DNA of 64,000 bases from Cryptomeria japonica (Eukaryota > Streptophyta > Pinopsida > Cupressales > Cupressaceae): contig NW_026729191.1 of the NCBI RefSeq assembly GCF_030272615.1, positions 88,805-152,804 on the forward strand, written 5' to 3'. The position numbers and the translations under genes were made by a program. Positions within the stretch are counted from its first letter, which is position 1; every line of letters begins with the position of its first letter. Positions 26,603 through 40,316 of the stretch are shown in pieces. Under the pieces are notes generated by a model. That model saw only the letters and a program-made list of their open reading frames with translations. It was not told the DNA's origin and searched no databases.

Positions 26603-29600
26603 GCTCAAAGGACAAATACTTTAACCAAATTCATTAATTCAAATTCTTTTATTCTTTCAAATTTTGTGGCGATTTTGAAGCCAAGGAAGCTATATATGTA
26701 ACGATTGGATCCCAATCAATTGAATATGTAGCTCAATATTCATTTTGTTAGCATTTGAAGAGATTCAGAATTCTTTCTACTATGGACCTCTTTTTTTGAA
26801 TTTTGTTGTTGTCGTGAGTAATGACGTTTGCTTGAAGTCAATTATGATTAAGGAAAAATCTATATAGGGGAAAGGATCCATTAGTTGTGCACCCTAACTT
26901 CGCGCTTCTCAAAATCTTACTTGGAAATTTCAAATCACTCTGATTTTTTTACAGCAGCTTACTTGGCAAGTCCCTTGCTTATAACTAAGGTTTCAGGGCC
27001 ACATCATCAAATATGATGCCACATCAGCATGCTTTTTGCCAAGGTGCCCAAAACAGCCCCCCAAAAAAGTGAGACCACTACGCTGCAAAAGAGACCGCAA
27101 TAGTTGTGCAGCTGACATGGCATCACCTAATCGGTTACTTTTTACAATATTAGTACATTTTTAACAACTATTGGTACATTTCCTAACAACTATTGGTACA
27201 TTTGTTTCAAACAATAGGTTTTATTTGTTCAATTTTTGGAACAAAAGGTATCAACAACCCTTACAACAATTGGTACATGCTCAACTACTGGGTCCTTTCC
27301 CCTATCCTAACTTATACGGTCATGGTAACACATTTTTTGAACTATTTTTTAAAGTATTTATTTGGTTAGTTTAGCAAAGCTTAATTAATATATGTACATC
27401 TTTGATATACATAATCTTAAAGAATAGTTTTAAGCTCATAAGTTACATATAAAGATGTAAAAAAATTTGGTGAATATTAAATAAGTTAATTGGAGATTGA
27501 TAAGTTAGGATGCAAAACTATTTGATTCTCTTCCCTACTATTACCCAAAGGTTGAGCTATTAATTTCAAAGAGAAAAACATATACTAGCTATTAATAGGT
27601 GTAATATGAAATTCTATATGTTACAATTGAAAAGAAGTTTTATGATGGTAAAATATTATGTATGTTGCACTTGAGGTATTTGCAATAATTTTTGTGATGG
27701 TGAAAGTCTTTTTAAAAAAGACAAAATAATATTTGCTTAACGAAGAAGTATTATTAAGTAGTAATTTGGAAGTCAATTAGTAATATATGGAAAACGTTTG
27801 TAAATCAATTATGTATGTAATTGTAGTGGTGAAATTTGCATATCATGATGGTAGTTCAAGTAAATTGGTGGTTTCGGGTGGTAGGTAAGCATGATAGATA
27901 GTTAAGAGTTAAAATGTCTTTCTTTTTGAAAATTTTGGTAATCTTTATACTTATATTATGAATGAAATATTTCAATTACCAATAGAAAAAATGCATGTTG
28001 ATAAAATAAATAATTATAATAAAAAATTATTATTTTTTTTATAGTCAAATCCTTAATTGCATATAAAACTTGATACAAAATATATGTAGTCCATTAAATG
28101 CTTCAATTGATTATAGAATAGAAATAAATGAAATAAATTTTATTACAGAACAATAAAAAACTAATTAGAACTAAAATCATGTAACATAGCTAAAATTCTA
28201 TCTCATATAACATTTATTAGAATTCAATTTTATCAATTATATAATTTTAAATTCGGTATCATGGTTCATCTCAACATGAATGTACCTTAAAGTCTATGTT
28301 GGAATTGAAATGCATGTTGATAAAATTTGAAATTTTTCATCATGAAGGGACAAGTGGCTTGGTGGTGGATAATTTTACCAGCCACATGAGTGAGTTCTAA
28401 GTTTGACGGTTAGGGCATTCAATATTCTCATTAATGCACATATATTTCCTTGTAGAAATACATATAATCATTATCATTGAAAAGGGTCCCAATAACTATT
28501 GTTTACATGACAATGTACATTCACTCCAAAATTGGGAGTAAATATACACCTTTAAATTGTTTAGTAATTTGAGCTCCTTGAGTGAATGTTAGTCCATTCA
28601 ATGTTTAAGAGAGAAATGGACTTCATTAATCACCACATTCTGGTAGAGATGAAGTGTAAAATTGCTATTGACCAATTGACCACTGAAAAGCATGATGTTC
28701 AATTAAAGTGTAGATAGATGGGACACTTTGTGCAAAAAACCTCTCTAAATATTGTATTATGTTTATATTGTGATTGGCATGGTAACATAAAATGGCTAAT
28801 TTAAAGAAATATACTCAAAAATGGTATCTTAATCTTTGGGTCATAACTTAAAAACAAAATTAAAATAATCCTTTCAATATTTTAAATAATATTAAATTTG
28901 AGAACAAAGTTAGTACAATACCAAAGAATATTAAAGTTGAGAAGGAAGTTAATATAACATTAAATTGTCAAATCATTGATCAATATTGTGTGCAATTCAA
29001 TCTAACACATAAACAAAAGATTTAAATAACAAAATCTAAACTTTTTTTCACACCTAAATACAAACTCAAGAGTAAGATCGAGAACTTGCAAGAAAGGATG
29101 ATAGCAAACAAGAAAACTCTGAAATAAAGATTTGGTGATGTGAAGGAAATTGGAGACAACAAAAACATTGAAAGAAAATTTTGGGTTTATGCAAATCTTT
29201 ATAAAATTGAGCTATCATTAGGCCAAGCATAATTGCAAAAAAATCAAATAAAAGTGTCACACTTTTTTGGTATAGGACAATAGAGGAGGGTGGTGTGGTT
29301 GTCTCCTCATCTTTGTGATCCTCTCACATAAGAAAGGTCAGTGTCACCAAGGAATTTTTTCAAGCATGACATATAATTTCATCATTAAATCTTAATTGAA
29401 GCTGGGCTCACTACATAGGTTGAAAATATCCCTATGTTCTTGCATCAACGCTTCTTTTTTCACATACACAAAATCCTCTTAATAGATATTTTTTTGGCAA
29501 AAACAATAAAGAAAGGGAAAAGGTAAGGTACTCTTTTGTTGGTAAAACCAAAGACTATAACATAGCGAGGAGTGTTTTTTATCATGGATCCATCTTATCA

Positions 29601-29953
29601 TCTCCAAGATAGCCTTCCCATCTTTGGTGTAGCCCAAGAAGCTATAAAGGAAGGTATGCAAACATATGATCAATTAAATAATTAAAATATGCATAACGAA
29701 ATATGTGAATGATGTTTACACCTTGTGACATAAAAAGAGAAATGGTATGCTCTTATTGTATAGGAAAATAAGGTGGTTGGAAGCAAGAGAATGTATGTTC
29801 ATTCTAAAGAGAAGATCTCCATTGGAATCAAAGATGGTGAATTTATTGTTATAATTAATAGAATTTGATAAAGATAAATAGATAATTCTGATAATTGAGC
29901 CAAATTGGAGATTCTAGCTTGTGAAATCAAAATGTAAAATCACATAATTTATT
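26603..29953. other. XTH copy 3 downstream flank and AT-rich spacer
   Basis: 26603-26820 resembles the 3' flank of the other copies (ATTTTGTAGCGATTTT-AAGCC-A, GGCTATA, AATTGAATATGTA-CTCAATATTCATTTT). About 27320-27555 again matches the 3' flank of copy 5 (46530-46715), so roughly 500 bases at 26830-27320 appear to be inserted or diverged. Beyond 27555 nothing is recognised. Confidence 0.5.
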
Positions 29954-29971
29954 TTCTATAAGAATATAATC

Positions 29972-30219
29972 TTTTTTTTGTTTTCCGTAGAGGTATCCTC
30001 ATGACTCATCCCAGAATTTCCCACCAAACCTTGCCTTGGGCTTACTTTTTGTCAAGTTGGGGTGTTAGTGGGGTGAGAGGAGACAAGACTAATCCCCTAG
30101 AGATGTGTGTAGTCGCCCAAAAATCACACACATAGGTTTAATCAGGCTAGCGAGAATCAACCTCAGGACCTATATGAGAAGAACCTAAAGCCCTTAGCCA
30201 ACTACGTTGCCATGCGGGC
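29972..30219 (-). mobile_element. tRNA-derived SINE, 248 bp
   Basis: Read on the minus strand, it starts GCCCGCATGGCAACGTAG, has a pol III A-box-like TGGCTAAGGG and, about 35 bases on, a B-box-like GAGGTTGATTCTC, and ends in an A-run (8 A after ...GAAAACA). It is flanked by an 18-base target duplication with two mismatches (TTCTATAAGAATATAATC at 29954-29971, TTCTATAATAATAAAATC at 30220-30237). Length, internal promoter, A-tail and duplication all fit a plant SINE. The parent tRNA was not identified. Confidence 0.8.
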
Positions 30220-30440
30220 TTCTATAATAATAAAATCTTAAATTGTTTCCTCAAAAAATAATAAGATTCTATTAATTCTTCTATCATGTTTTTTCAAGAA
30301 AATGAAAACATGTGTAATTTTACCAATTTGAGGACATGCACAATCCTTAAAAAATAGAATAATTTCCACAATAAAAGTCATATGTTATCTCCTTTTAATT
30401 CTTTCATTGTATTGTGATTGAATGACTGGATTATATGGTT

Positions 30441-30694
<254 letters not shown>

Positions 30695-30699
30695 TATAC

Positions 30700-32280
30700 C
30701 TCTCTTTTTCAAAGCTGATAAAATATTCAACCTAAGAAATTAGTGTGTATCTTGAAGATACAAGAAACACCTTTTGTGGAAACAGAGGTTCGCTAGTATA
30801 TTTATAGCAAGTTAGGTGGGCAAAGTTGAAATTTAAACACATAACAATGAGGAATTCTAAAAAACATGTAGTTTAGACACCACAAATTAAATATTTAATT
30901 ATCGCATGCTCTGTTTAAACAATGCTCAAAATTTCTTACTTACGACATTCTTGAAGATATCATTGGGATTTGTTGCATGCATGCAAATGCTTGAGCTTTA
31001 GGTAAGCAAATAATTGTTAGTGCTTGCAATATTCTTGTTAGGTCTTGTAGTTGGACACATTATCTAGGTTGGACATCCTACTGCGCTAGGGATCAATGGA
31101 GATCCCAACTCCCCGTCTCACAAGTCCTTTATTGGATCATAGGAATCATAATATTGGAATGCTAGCCCTTATAGTTGACAACTTAACATCGATTCAGCCA
31201 GACATTAAAGAAGGAAGTGCCCCCATTTCAGGGGAGCAGGCTCCTTCGACAACTATTCCAACATAAACAAAAGAGACTGCAGGTTCATCACAACAACCAA
31301 ACCTGGAGGCCTCTCTATTCAAGGCGATCCAGCAACTAAAATCACCATACCCAAAATAGGCCATGCACACTTGGATCTGCCTCTGCGACCCTTTTTTATA
31401 TAGTTGTTTCGTGGGGAAAATGACAAAATAGAGGAAGCAAACAAATGTTTAAATCGAATATTTCATTGATTTAGCAAACAAAACCCTACTTGCAAGAACA
31501 ACAAAGAAATGAAACACAAAGAAACCCAACAACTGACAAATCTACAAGGTAGGGTTTCAAGCAAACATACGAATCTCCAAAAGTGCCCATGTTCCCCTAT
31601 TGTATGGCTCTGCTCAAAGTTGGAAGAATCACTTTGTGAAAAAAAATGTTTTTGCCACTCTTGACCCGGACTTCTCTTTTTATCTCTTTCATTTGTTGTT
31701 TCTCTTCATGGAGATGGATAAAGGGGCTAGAATAGTTCACCCTAAATCTGATTTCCATTGACAAAAATCCACCATGCTAGAATCCTTTGAGTTCAAAAAC
31801 ACCACCAAACCAAAATAAAAAGAAACCCAATAACCTATAATCTCCGGGATAGGGTTTGAAGCAAGTATACCTCACAGTCTGCATAGATACATTCTCCAAC
31901 AAACAACCGCACAGCCCTTGAACGTGGCAAAACGTCTAGGGTTTGAGTCGCTTATGATTCAACTACTTGTCGTCGAGAAGACACACCCAAGCAAGTAGGA
32001 TGACAAATTTCAAGCAGTAACTGAAGAATTTGCACAATCACATAATTTCTTCCATTGAACCCTAAGATATTAACAAACGCCACCAATCGACATAAATGCC
32101 ACTGTCAAACTACTGGAGTCATACAATTTCACTGCTAGATAATAAATGATGAAACACATAAAATCAAGTGACTACCCAAACAAAAACATGGCATTGTCTG
32201 AAAATGAAGAGTGGTCAGAAAGATGTCAGAAGTCCGATAATTACCAGAGCGCTGACACTTTGATGGACAAAAGCCCAAAC
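30700..32280. other. Upstream part of the duplicated block, unassigned
   Basis: No domain was recognised. Related sub-segments within it (about 31475-31575 and 31800-31875) both contain AAACCCAA-AAC and TAGGGTTT-AAGCA, suggesting a diverged internal repeat. The region matching the right block's 126-codon frame (43251-43631) has stops at two positions here, so it is not a conserved gene. Confidence 0.4.
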
Positions 32281-32765
32281 AGAGAACCTATCAGCTAAAT
32301 ATAATATTCTATCAATTATTAAACCATTCTTCAAAAAAAAGAGAGACATTGGTATACAAAATCTACGGTTACAATTAAATACTATTCCAATAAGTATACC
32401 AGCGTCCTCCTCACATGTTTGAAGAATATTAAAAAAAACACGCGGTATGTGGCGTTTGACCGCTTTGTGGACAGGTGAGATGTCGACATCCAAGAAACTA
32501 CATTTTAAGTAGCCTCGGAACTGCACCCACACTTATGGAATACAACTCCTCTTTCATAATCCGCACACCTACGCCAGCTGTTGCATAACGGACACAGCTA
32601 TGCTACCTGTACTCAACACTACACTCTTCCAGCTGGATCTCCGAGTGCAACAAATCCCAAAACCTTTACTCGCTGTAAATACAAAGCGCGCACTAACTCA
32701 TCCACTTTAACAACTCTAGGTGAAATTTCTTGCTACTTTCCATTTCTTACCTGACCCTGCCTATG

Positions 32766-32774
32766 TATATAAAT
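32766..32774 (+). promoter_or_regulatory. TATA box of XTH copy 4
   Basis: TATATAAAT lies about 90 bases upstream of the ATG, following the conserved TACTTTCCATTTCTTACCTG stretch shared with copy 5 and similar in copy 6. Confidence 0.75.
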
Positions 32775-32863
32775 TCCATCGATTTCCTTCTGCAATCCAA
32801 CATTCACATCATCTTTACCTCTATCAATACTCATACGGTTTGCATTCTTGTCTTCAGTTGTCA

Positions 32864-34022
32864 ATGGACCTCATTCTATGTGCTCTCCTCTTAAGCCTTG
32901 CACTTGCATTCTCCCACCTTGTATCTGCAAATTTTTACAATGACTTCGATATCACATGGGGAAATGATCAGGCTAAGATACTTGACAATAGCCAACGCTT
33001 GCAGCTTACTCTCGATCAGTCCTCAGGTATTTATCTCATATGTTTACTGCATATATATATATATGATTTTTAGGGTATGTTGAATGGATCCTTATCTCCT
33101 CTGCCTCTGCTGTATGAAAACAGGTTCAGGGTTCCAATCCAAGAATGAATATCTATTTGGCAAGATTGATATGCAAATCAAGCTGGTGCCTGGTAACTCC
33201 GCCGGTACTGTTACTGCATACTATGTAAGTTTGCCCCTTCGATTCACTCTGCACTCCTGAAATGAGTAGTGGGTAGTACTAGTAGTATTGTTGTGGGAAG
33301 TCGAGTATGGTCTAATAAAATGGTGATGATCTGCTGCAGCTCTCGTCACAAGGGGATAAACACGATGAAATAGACTTCGAGTTCCTGGGAAATCTGTCTG
33401 GAGATCCCTATATTATGCACACCAATGTTTTCTGACAAGGAAAAGGCGGTCGGGAGCAGCAATTCTACCTTTGGTTCGACCCAACAGCAGACTTCCACAC
33501 TTACTCCCTGCTCTGGAATCCCCAACAAATTATGTAAGTAATTTTTATATAATCCCTGCAACTTCAAATCAACTATTGAATGTCCTCTCTGGCCTGGCCC
33601 TCTACTTTTAACATCATTTTTGTAGTTGATAATGTGTATTTCTGATATTGTGCAGGTTTTCTGTGGATGGAACTCCAGTGCGAGTGTTCAAGAACAGCGA
33701 AGATTTGGGCGTTGCATATCCGAAGAATCAAGCGATGAGATTATACTCAAGCCTGTGGAACGCAGACAATTGGGCAACCAGAGGCGGTGCAGTGAAGATC
33801 GACTGGAGCAAATCTCCATTTGTGGCATCTTATGGAAATTTCAAAGCAGAGACATGCTCCGCCTCCTCTGATTGCTCTGTGAATTCATGGTATGGTGCAG
33901 AGGCGTTGGAGTCGAGTGAGCAGCAGAAACTTGAATGGGTGCGCGAAAACTACATGATTTACAATTACTGTTCGGACAGTAAAAGGTTTCCACAGGGCTT
34001 ACCTGCTGAATGCACTCGCTAG
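32864..34022 (+). pseudogene. XTH: XTH copy 4, complete exon set with one nonsense codon
   Basis: The exons are 32864-33026, 33124-33224, 33340-33533 and 33656-34022 (163, 101, 194 and 367 bases), phases 1, 0 and 2, all with GT/AG borders; the reading length would be 274 residues, normal for the family. A signal peptide ([16 protein letters not shown]) precedes [13 protein letters not shown]. The catalytic motif [10 protein letters not shown] and N-glycosylation site NLS are intact, and the C-terminal cysteines are present up to PAECTR and TAG. A single change, TCA to TGA at 33433-33435 in exon 3 (within HTNVF-QGKG), stops translation just after the catalytic motif. This looks like a very recent death, or possibly an allele or sequencing error. 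Confidence 0.96.
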
Positions 34023-34404
34023 GCATTCGACTGAGTTCGAAGGATTGAGATACAACAAGTTTCACCAAATCCATTAATTCAATTCTTTTATTCATTCATT
34101 TTTTGTAGCGATTTTCAAGCCCAAGAGGCTATACTTGTAACTATTAGATCCCGGTCAATTGAATATGTATCTCAATATTCATTTTTTAGCATTTCCAAAG
34201 AGTTTAAAATTTCTTTCAACCGTGGACTTTTTTATGGCTATAGTTAGTAATGATCTTTTCTTTTAACTTTAATTTTAATTCATATCAAAAGAACAATCAC
34301 CCTATGGTAACTAATAGGGCGATACTATTGTAATTTTTGAACGGTTCTTTTTTAAGTGTTCTTTTGGACAGTTTAGCAGAGTCTAAACTATTATATCTAC
34401 ATGA

Positions 34405-35865
34405 ACACTATCCGATGATGCATTTATCATGCTTGTTGAGCATTAATTGCATTTGGCTTTTAAGAGTTTGTGGTCTATTGGTAATTAAACATGGTTTTTA
34501 GGGACTCAGTCATAATTAACATTATGATAAATCCTATCTCTACAAATTCTCTTTAAAACCCTACCTCGTTTGATCCTACCTTTCTAAGTGTTCTCATCAG
34601 TTATGTGTTTCATCAATTCATTTCCTCTTCGTGGCATGTGTTTGTTTGTCATTTGCATCCCATGGTTCATTTACCCGTCGTTCTCATCTTCCTTTTTCTT
34701 TTGAAAATTCTAGATATGTTTGAAATGGCATAGCCCAAGGTATGCTTATCTATCCATCAAAATTTTAAAATCCAAATAGTTTCCAAAGGGGTATAGTAAG
34801 AAAAAGAGATCCAAATAGTTTTCAAAGGGGTATAGTAAGAAAGAGAGTGAACCAAGTACTCATTATATTGCCACAACTTCTATAAAGTTATTTGTTTCAT
34901 GCCTTGAATTTCTACAAAGTTTACCAAGTTGACTAGACCTATTAATCATGTTCTTTAATAGACTTTACTTAATTCTAACTTGATTAATCTTCTTCCTACT
35001 TTCCAATTAGATCTGTCTAGAGGGTTGTACTTGATATTATAATGATAATTCATCCATTAGTTATCTTAGAGTCAATGGAAATCATACACAAATTTATATG
35101 GTATTAAATAATATATGACTCAATTAACAATAATATGATTAATTTGAAAGTGTTAATGATGGGAAAACCTAAAGTTAACTACTTCCAATCAAAACATATT
35201 TGTATACAAATCCTTTTACTTTGTATAATCAATCTCACAATATGGATATATTCTTTAGTTGTTTGAGTGCCTCGCTGCTAATATGACACATATGCATATA
35301 AATAGAAACAAGAAAGATCTGATATAATGTTAATTTTTCAACATATCTAGTTACATAAATTCTTTTGTGGGTATGTCGCATGATAGAGATTTTCTCCTCC
35401 CTCTTCTTCGGTGATTTCCTTTTATGATAATGACATACCAAATAACAAATAATATGAATCATTGTACGTGTATGGTCAGATAGTATCTTTATTGACCCAA
35501 TAAATTCGTATAACATTTTATGATAGATTTTTTACATGACCATCATTTTCATCAATATAGCTATATACATTATAGAATTTCATTTCAAATGACCAATGCC
35601 TATTATGGGTTACATCATCTTTCCTATACAAGTGGGTCTTAAAGTGACGAATATCTTATTCAAATTATCACTTTTTTTAGTAGATTATTTATGTCATGTG
35701 GTATACTATGGCTTGAATAGTTAAAATAAGTATCTTATATGGTACACTAATGTTTGAAATATGTTCATTGGGATAATATTGTCAAAGTAGAGAGAGAACC
35801 ATGTGTCCTTGCTTATGAAATATCATTTTATTTATTAAATATATGTCTATGAATAAGTCATTATA
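34405..35865. other. AT-rich spacer after the block edge
   Basis: The block homology ends near 34404, in ATTATATCTACATG. Beyond this nothing is recognised apart from a 50-base tandem duplication near 34768-34845 (CCAAATAGTTT-CAAAGGGGTATAG). Confidence 0.45.
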
Positions 35866-37499
35866 CATACGTACACATACACATACACACGCACACGCAC
35901 ACACACATGAACACACATGCACACACCCATCCACACACACATACACATATAGAGACTTCTAACAAGCTTATTTATAAGTGCTCAAAAAAAAAAAAAAACA
36001 TGATTTAAATACTATACATTTTGATGAGAATTGAAGAATCAATGATGAGTTATATGAAAGAAAGACGCGAGGCCTAAAATAAATTGCATTTGGAACCCTT
36101 CCTAAGAGAGAAAATTTTGATATTGATGAGCCTCTTGAGGACAATGGATGTCCTTATTTCTCACATACAATTACAAGAGAAGAAAAAAAACAAAAATTTA
36201 ATTCTTACCCTTCACATGAAGACAAATAAGAATATTTCATTTCTCATTAATCACAAAAGAAAAGCAAGGAAGATTTCATCCTTATCTTCCACAGAAAGCA
36301 AATAAACTAATATTTAACAACCTGATTGCTTCATCTTCTAAATATTCTACTACATGTGTTCCAAAACAAAATTCCATTGATAATAAAAAACAAACTACAT
36401 CCATGGAGTCACATCCAAAAACATTATGTAAAGAAAGATAAAGTACACATTGCACCTATTTCAACAATCTTTACTAAGAGAACACTTTCCTATCACAATG
36501 AAAGCCACTTCCTAGAGGGTGTTTACAAAGAACATAATCAAGATGAAGATAATTTGATTGATGATAATCACATATTTGAATCTTGGATTATCCATGCTCA
36601 ACCCAAATACATTAACTTATTTTCATATGTTATATTGCATATCTCCCACTTGGAGAATATATCCTCTATAGCATTCAACATATTTCTATATTGATGATGG
36701 TATGTTTACACATTATATGATCTACATAATTCTCATGATTGCATCTACCAATTAGTATGCTTGGTTGTATATTTTCAATCACATGATCTTTTCTTGTGAT
36801 GATTATGTTTTCCTTTATTCTTGTTACGGTTATATCTTATGACTATCACATGTTTTTGATAACCATGGTTTATCTTATGATTATATCTTATGACTGCCAC
36901 ATATTTATCCTAACCATGGTTATATCTTATTTTAACATGTCAATGATGATTACACTTTATCCATGCTTATCATGATGTCATCTCACACTTATCATGATGA
37001 TCATCATATACTACCACTACCATGCTCACAACAAACTTTAATTTCTTTAGGTGACAGGCGTTGTGTAACAACATGGGAACTCTCGCATACCCACCACTAT
37101 CATTGTACAGGACATCATCTGTGTTACTCTCCCTCTTTCTTTTCCTACCTGTTGTTTTCTTCTGAAAAACATATTGTAGGTACTCTGACTCATCATGTTG
37201 CTTTGTTGACACTATTTTCCACATCTGCTCTGCTCATTAAAAACACATTCGAGAAGAATATTGCTACAGGTTTCCTTGTTTGTCACGGTAATACACCCGT
37301 GGTTCAATTTCAAACCCTATTCCTCCTATTCAATATACACACAAAAATCCATCAGTCAATTTTTTAGGAGAGGATACATGATAAAAATCAAAGAGGAAGT
37401 TGCAGACAAGAAATAAATTCACTTACTTTATAGAAGTGCAAACATAGTTGCAGTGGGGTATGGAGGAAGAGAAGAAGAGAAAGAGGGATGGGGTATGGA

Positions 37500-37500
<1 letters not shown>
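35866..37500. other. Spacer with CA-rich patch; no identified gene
   Basis: 35870-35950 is a degenerate ACAC(A/T) run. The plus strand has frames of 73, 122 and 134 codons (36084-36305, 36326-36694, 36963-37367) without recognisable motifs. Near 36780-36950 short words TTATCTTATGA and CCATGGTT recur, suggesting a small tandem repeat. Confidence 0.35.

Positions 37501-37550
<50 letters not shown>
37501..37550 (+). repeat. (GA)n microsatellite
   Basis: About 22 GA units, followed at 37580-37745 by an AT-rich patch of TATATACATATTAT words. Confidence 0.95.
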
Positions 37551-37744
37551 TGTATGCGTTTGAGAGGGAGAGATGATACACTTACATGTGTATATATATG
37601 TTTAATATATTATATATATACATATATTATATGTATATAAACATATTATATATACAATGTCATATTATACACATATTATATGTATATACACATATTATAC
37701 ATACAATGTCATATTATACACATATTATACACAGAATATCATAT

Positions 37745-37890
37745 TATAAAATAGCGTGTACATTCTGTTTATAGTAAAGGTAGCGCGTACACGCTGTTTA
37801 TAGGGAAACAAGCACATACGCACTGCTTACACTATAAGTACCCCGTACGCGCTTTTTAAACCATAAGTACCCCGTACGTGCTTTTGACTG
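37745..37890. repeat. Short tandem array of GTACGCGC-like units
   Basis: Five related units of about 25-30 bases: AGCGTGTACATTCTGTTTATA, AGCGCGTACACGCTGTTTATA, GCACATACGCACTGCTTAC, ACCCCGTACGCGCTTTTTAAA, ACCCCGTACGTGCTTTTGA. The unit core is near-palindromic. The function is unknown; the array may be part of a retroelement LTR. Confidence 0.6.
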
Positions 37891-40315
37891 TTTAGGCTTG
37901 GAAATTGGCCTGGATGACAAAGCTATGGATTGGAAGTTTGATTTCCCTCCATTTCTCTCATTTTTGACGTGTTTTATTTTATCAACTTGGTTTATCGACT
38001 TTGTCATCATCAGGTTTACACTTCATAAAGTGGGTATTTCTAAAATTGCCACCATATTTTCACCCATCTTTTGAGCTTTCTAACCATATAATTTGTTTTC
38101 AATTTGAACAACAACAACATATTATTATTGAATTTCTTTTACTAGTGTCTCCATAGTTCTCACAGACATAGGTGCACCATTTTTTGAATAACTTTTGATA
38201 TACTTATCCAAATTTAAAAAACTTTATACATTGTTGTAGCGCACTTTATTCTTTACAATTTAAAAAAAAAAAATTGTATTTTCGATTTGTTTAGTGCAAC
38301 TTATGCTTTGTGCACAAACAGGTACCTAATTTTCAGGATGTGCTCGATTGGAAAAATCATTAAAAAAAAAAAATACTCAACAAAAAATTACAAAAAAACA
38401 CACATCTTCTAGTGCCCACTCTTAACTATCTTTATGCCAAAGGATTTGTCAAAATACTAAATCTAACTATGAATTTTTTGATGCGCACGTCAGACACTAT
38501 GTTATGTTTTTCAGAAAAAATCAGGGTCAGTTTTTCGTGTGAGAAGGATTTGACCCCCTTAATCTTATCCAATTTTGAAAACGTTTAGTAGTTTGGAAAC
38601 TAGATTTAGAGTAATACAATATTTGTTCTTTGATTATCTTCATATCTTGAGTGGATGACTTTCAAATTTTGCCTCCAAGTTCAGGTTCACCTGATTTCAG
38701 AAAAAAAAAAAAAAAAAAAGAGTGTCCACTTATACCCCCCTTTTTGACCACCATCTTTGTGCACTTACCCTAGAGGCAAAGAGATGGGTGAAGAATTGGC
38801 ATACGGTTTTGAGGTGGAGTACAAGCAGTTGTTGTTCTGATGGCTACAATGTTTGTGATATTGTGAACAACTCTTTCAATGTTTGTATTTGGATTTGACT
38901 ATTGTTGTGAGCAATTCCTTCAACATTTAAATGTTTCAATGTTTCTATCTGATACCATAACTTAAAGTCTTACATAGACTATACTTTAGCAAAAAGTCAT
39001 TTAATCTACAGCTATGAACAATTCCATCAACATTTGTATTTGTAAACCAAAAATCAGAAGCTGAAAGTAAATAGAGAAAATATATACTAAATCCATAATG
39101 ATGAAAACTAAAAGTCTTAAATAGACTAGGATTAATGGAAAAGTTGTTTAATCTAATAATTTAGTATAATATTGAAAATTGTTAACTGAATTGATTCCTT
39201 GCAACCATTGTGCATTGTCATTCAGTTTTTATATAGTTTTTTAGAAGTACGTTCCTCTAGCATTAGTACAAACAAGGGAAAGAAAAGTGAAATTATATGT
39301 TCCCCAATATGCAGTACTTCAATATGGTAACGGTTATAGAAGTGAATCCAATAATTAACCGGAAGAGCTTGGCAAAGTTTGAAAACAATATCAGACAACA
39401 GTTTTGAATCTTTTTTCCGATTGGTCAATAACTGAGACGGAATGATGGAAATGAGGAGTGGACCGGGGAGAAGCAAAGGAATTTAGACAAGAAGGAAAAT
39501 CTCAATGAACCTATCTTGTTACAATATAAATCAAATCCTCTATAACTGCTTTGGTTTTTAACGGATATTTATTGTGTGTTGTATGTTCTTTTGCCTTATT
39601 CTTTTGAAACTTTTTAGTCTGTTGCATTTGTTTTTAATCTTAAGTTAGTTTGACAAGTTGCATGACATAAAGGAGTGTATGCATCACAAGTCAGGCATTG
39701 AGGATGACCTTGAATGGTAAGTGTAATGGGCACGGGGAGGACTGAGGTGGCCAATAGACGCACAATGTGATTTCCTTTCCAAAATTTTAATTTGGTGATT
39801 AAATTGAAATTTAAATTGAAAGAGTTGGTTTTGAATTTCAAAATTTGAAACAGAGTGTAGATTGAATGCTCTGATTACTTGAAATTTCTTATTCTCCCAA
39901 CAACATATTTCAAACTTCATCTACCAATGTATTGAACTACGAACTTTTATACTGTTATTGCCCACTTTCTAATAGCATAGAAACATTTTTTAAAGCAAAT
40001 AGCTTTTAGTGTATGGCAATTATAGTTGCATTCGTTTGTTGTAAGTCCAAAACACATTGCGACCATATTTTCATATTAATATCTTGATCTATTACCAAAG
40101 ATGATAAGGGAAAACATGTGATACAAGTGAAGCAAGCCATGAATACAACTTTTATTTTCCCCATCTGAGTGCCAACACCGAGGCAATCAGAATACAAAGC
40201 TTTCACTACCCTAATCTATGCATAAATTTACCATACCTCTCCTATTTGTTGTATGCATTGACTTATTATGCTTCTATTTGCTTTATGCTCCTATTTTCTT
40301 TGTGGTTATTTTATT
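37891..40315. other. Spacer, probably old retroelement sequence in part
   Basis: Long A-runs (38262-38273, 38362-38373, 38702-38719) and a TTATACCCCCCTTTTTGACC stretch resemble retroelement untranslated sequence, but no LTR borders or coding motifs are visible. Frames of 66-84 codons at 39222-40206 have no recognised content. Confidence 0.3.
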
Positions 40316-40316
40316 A

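Noticed and set aside
35866-35950. Short regularly spaced CA-rich repeats considered as a CRISPR-like array
   Set aside because: Ordinary degenerate microsatellite in eukaryotic DNA.
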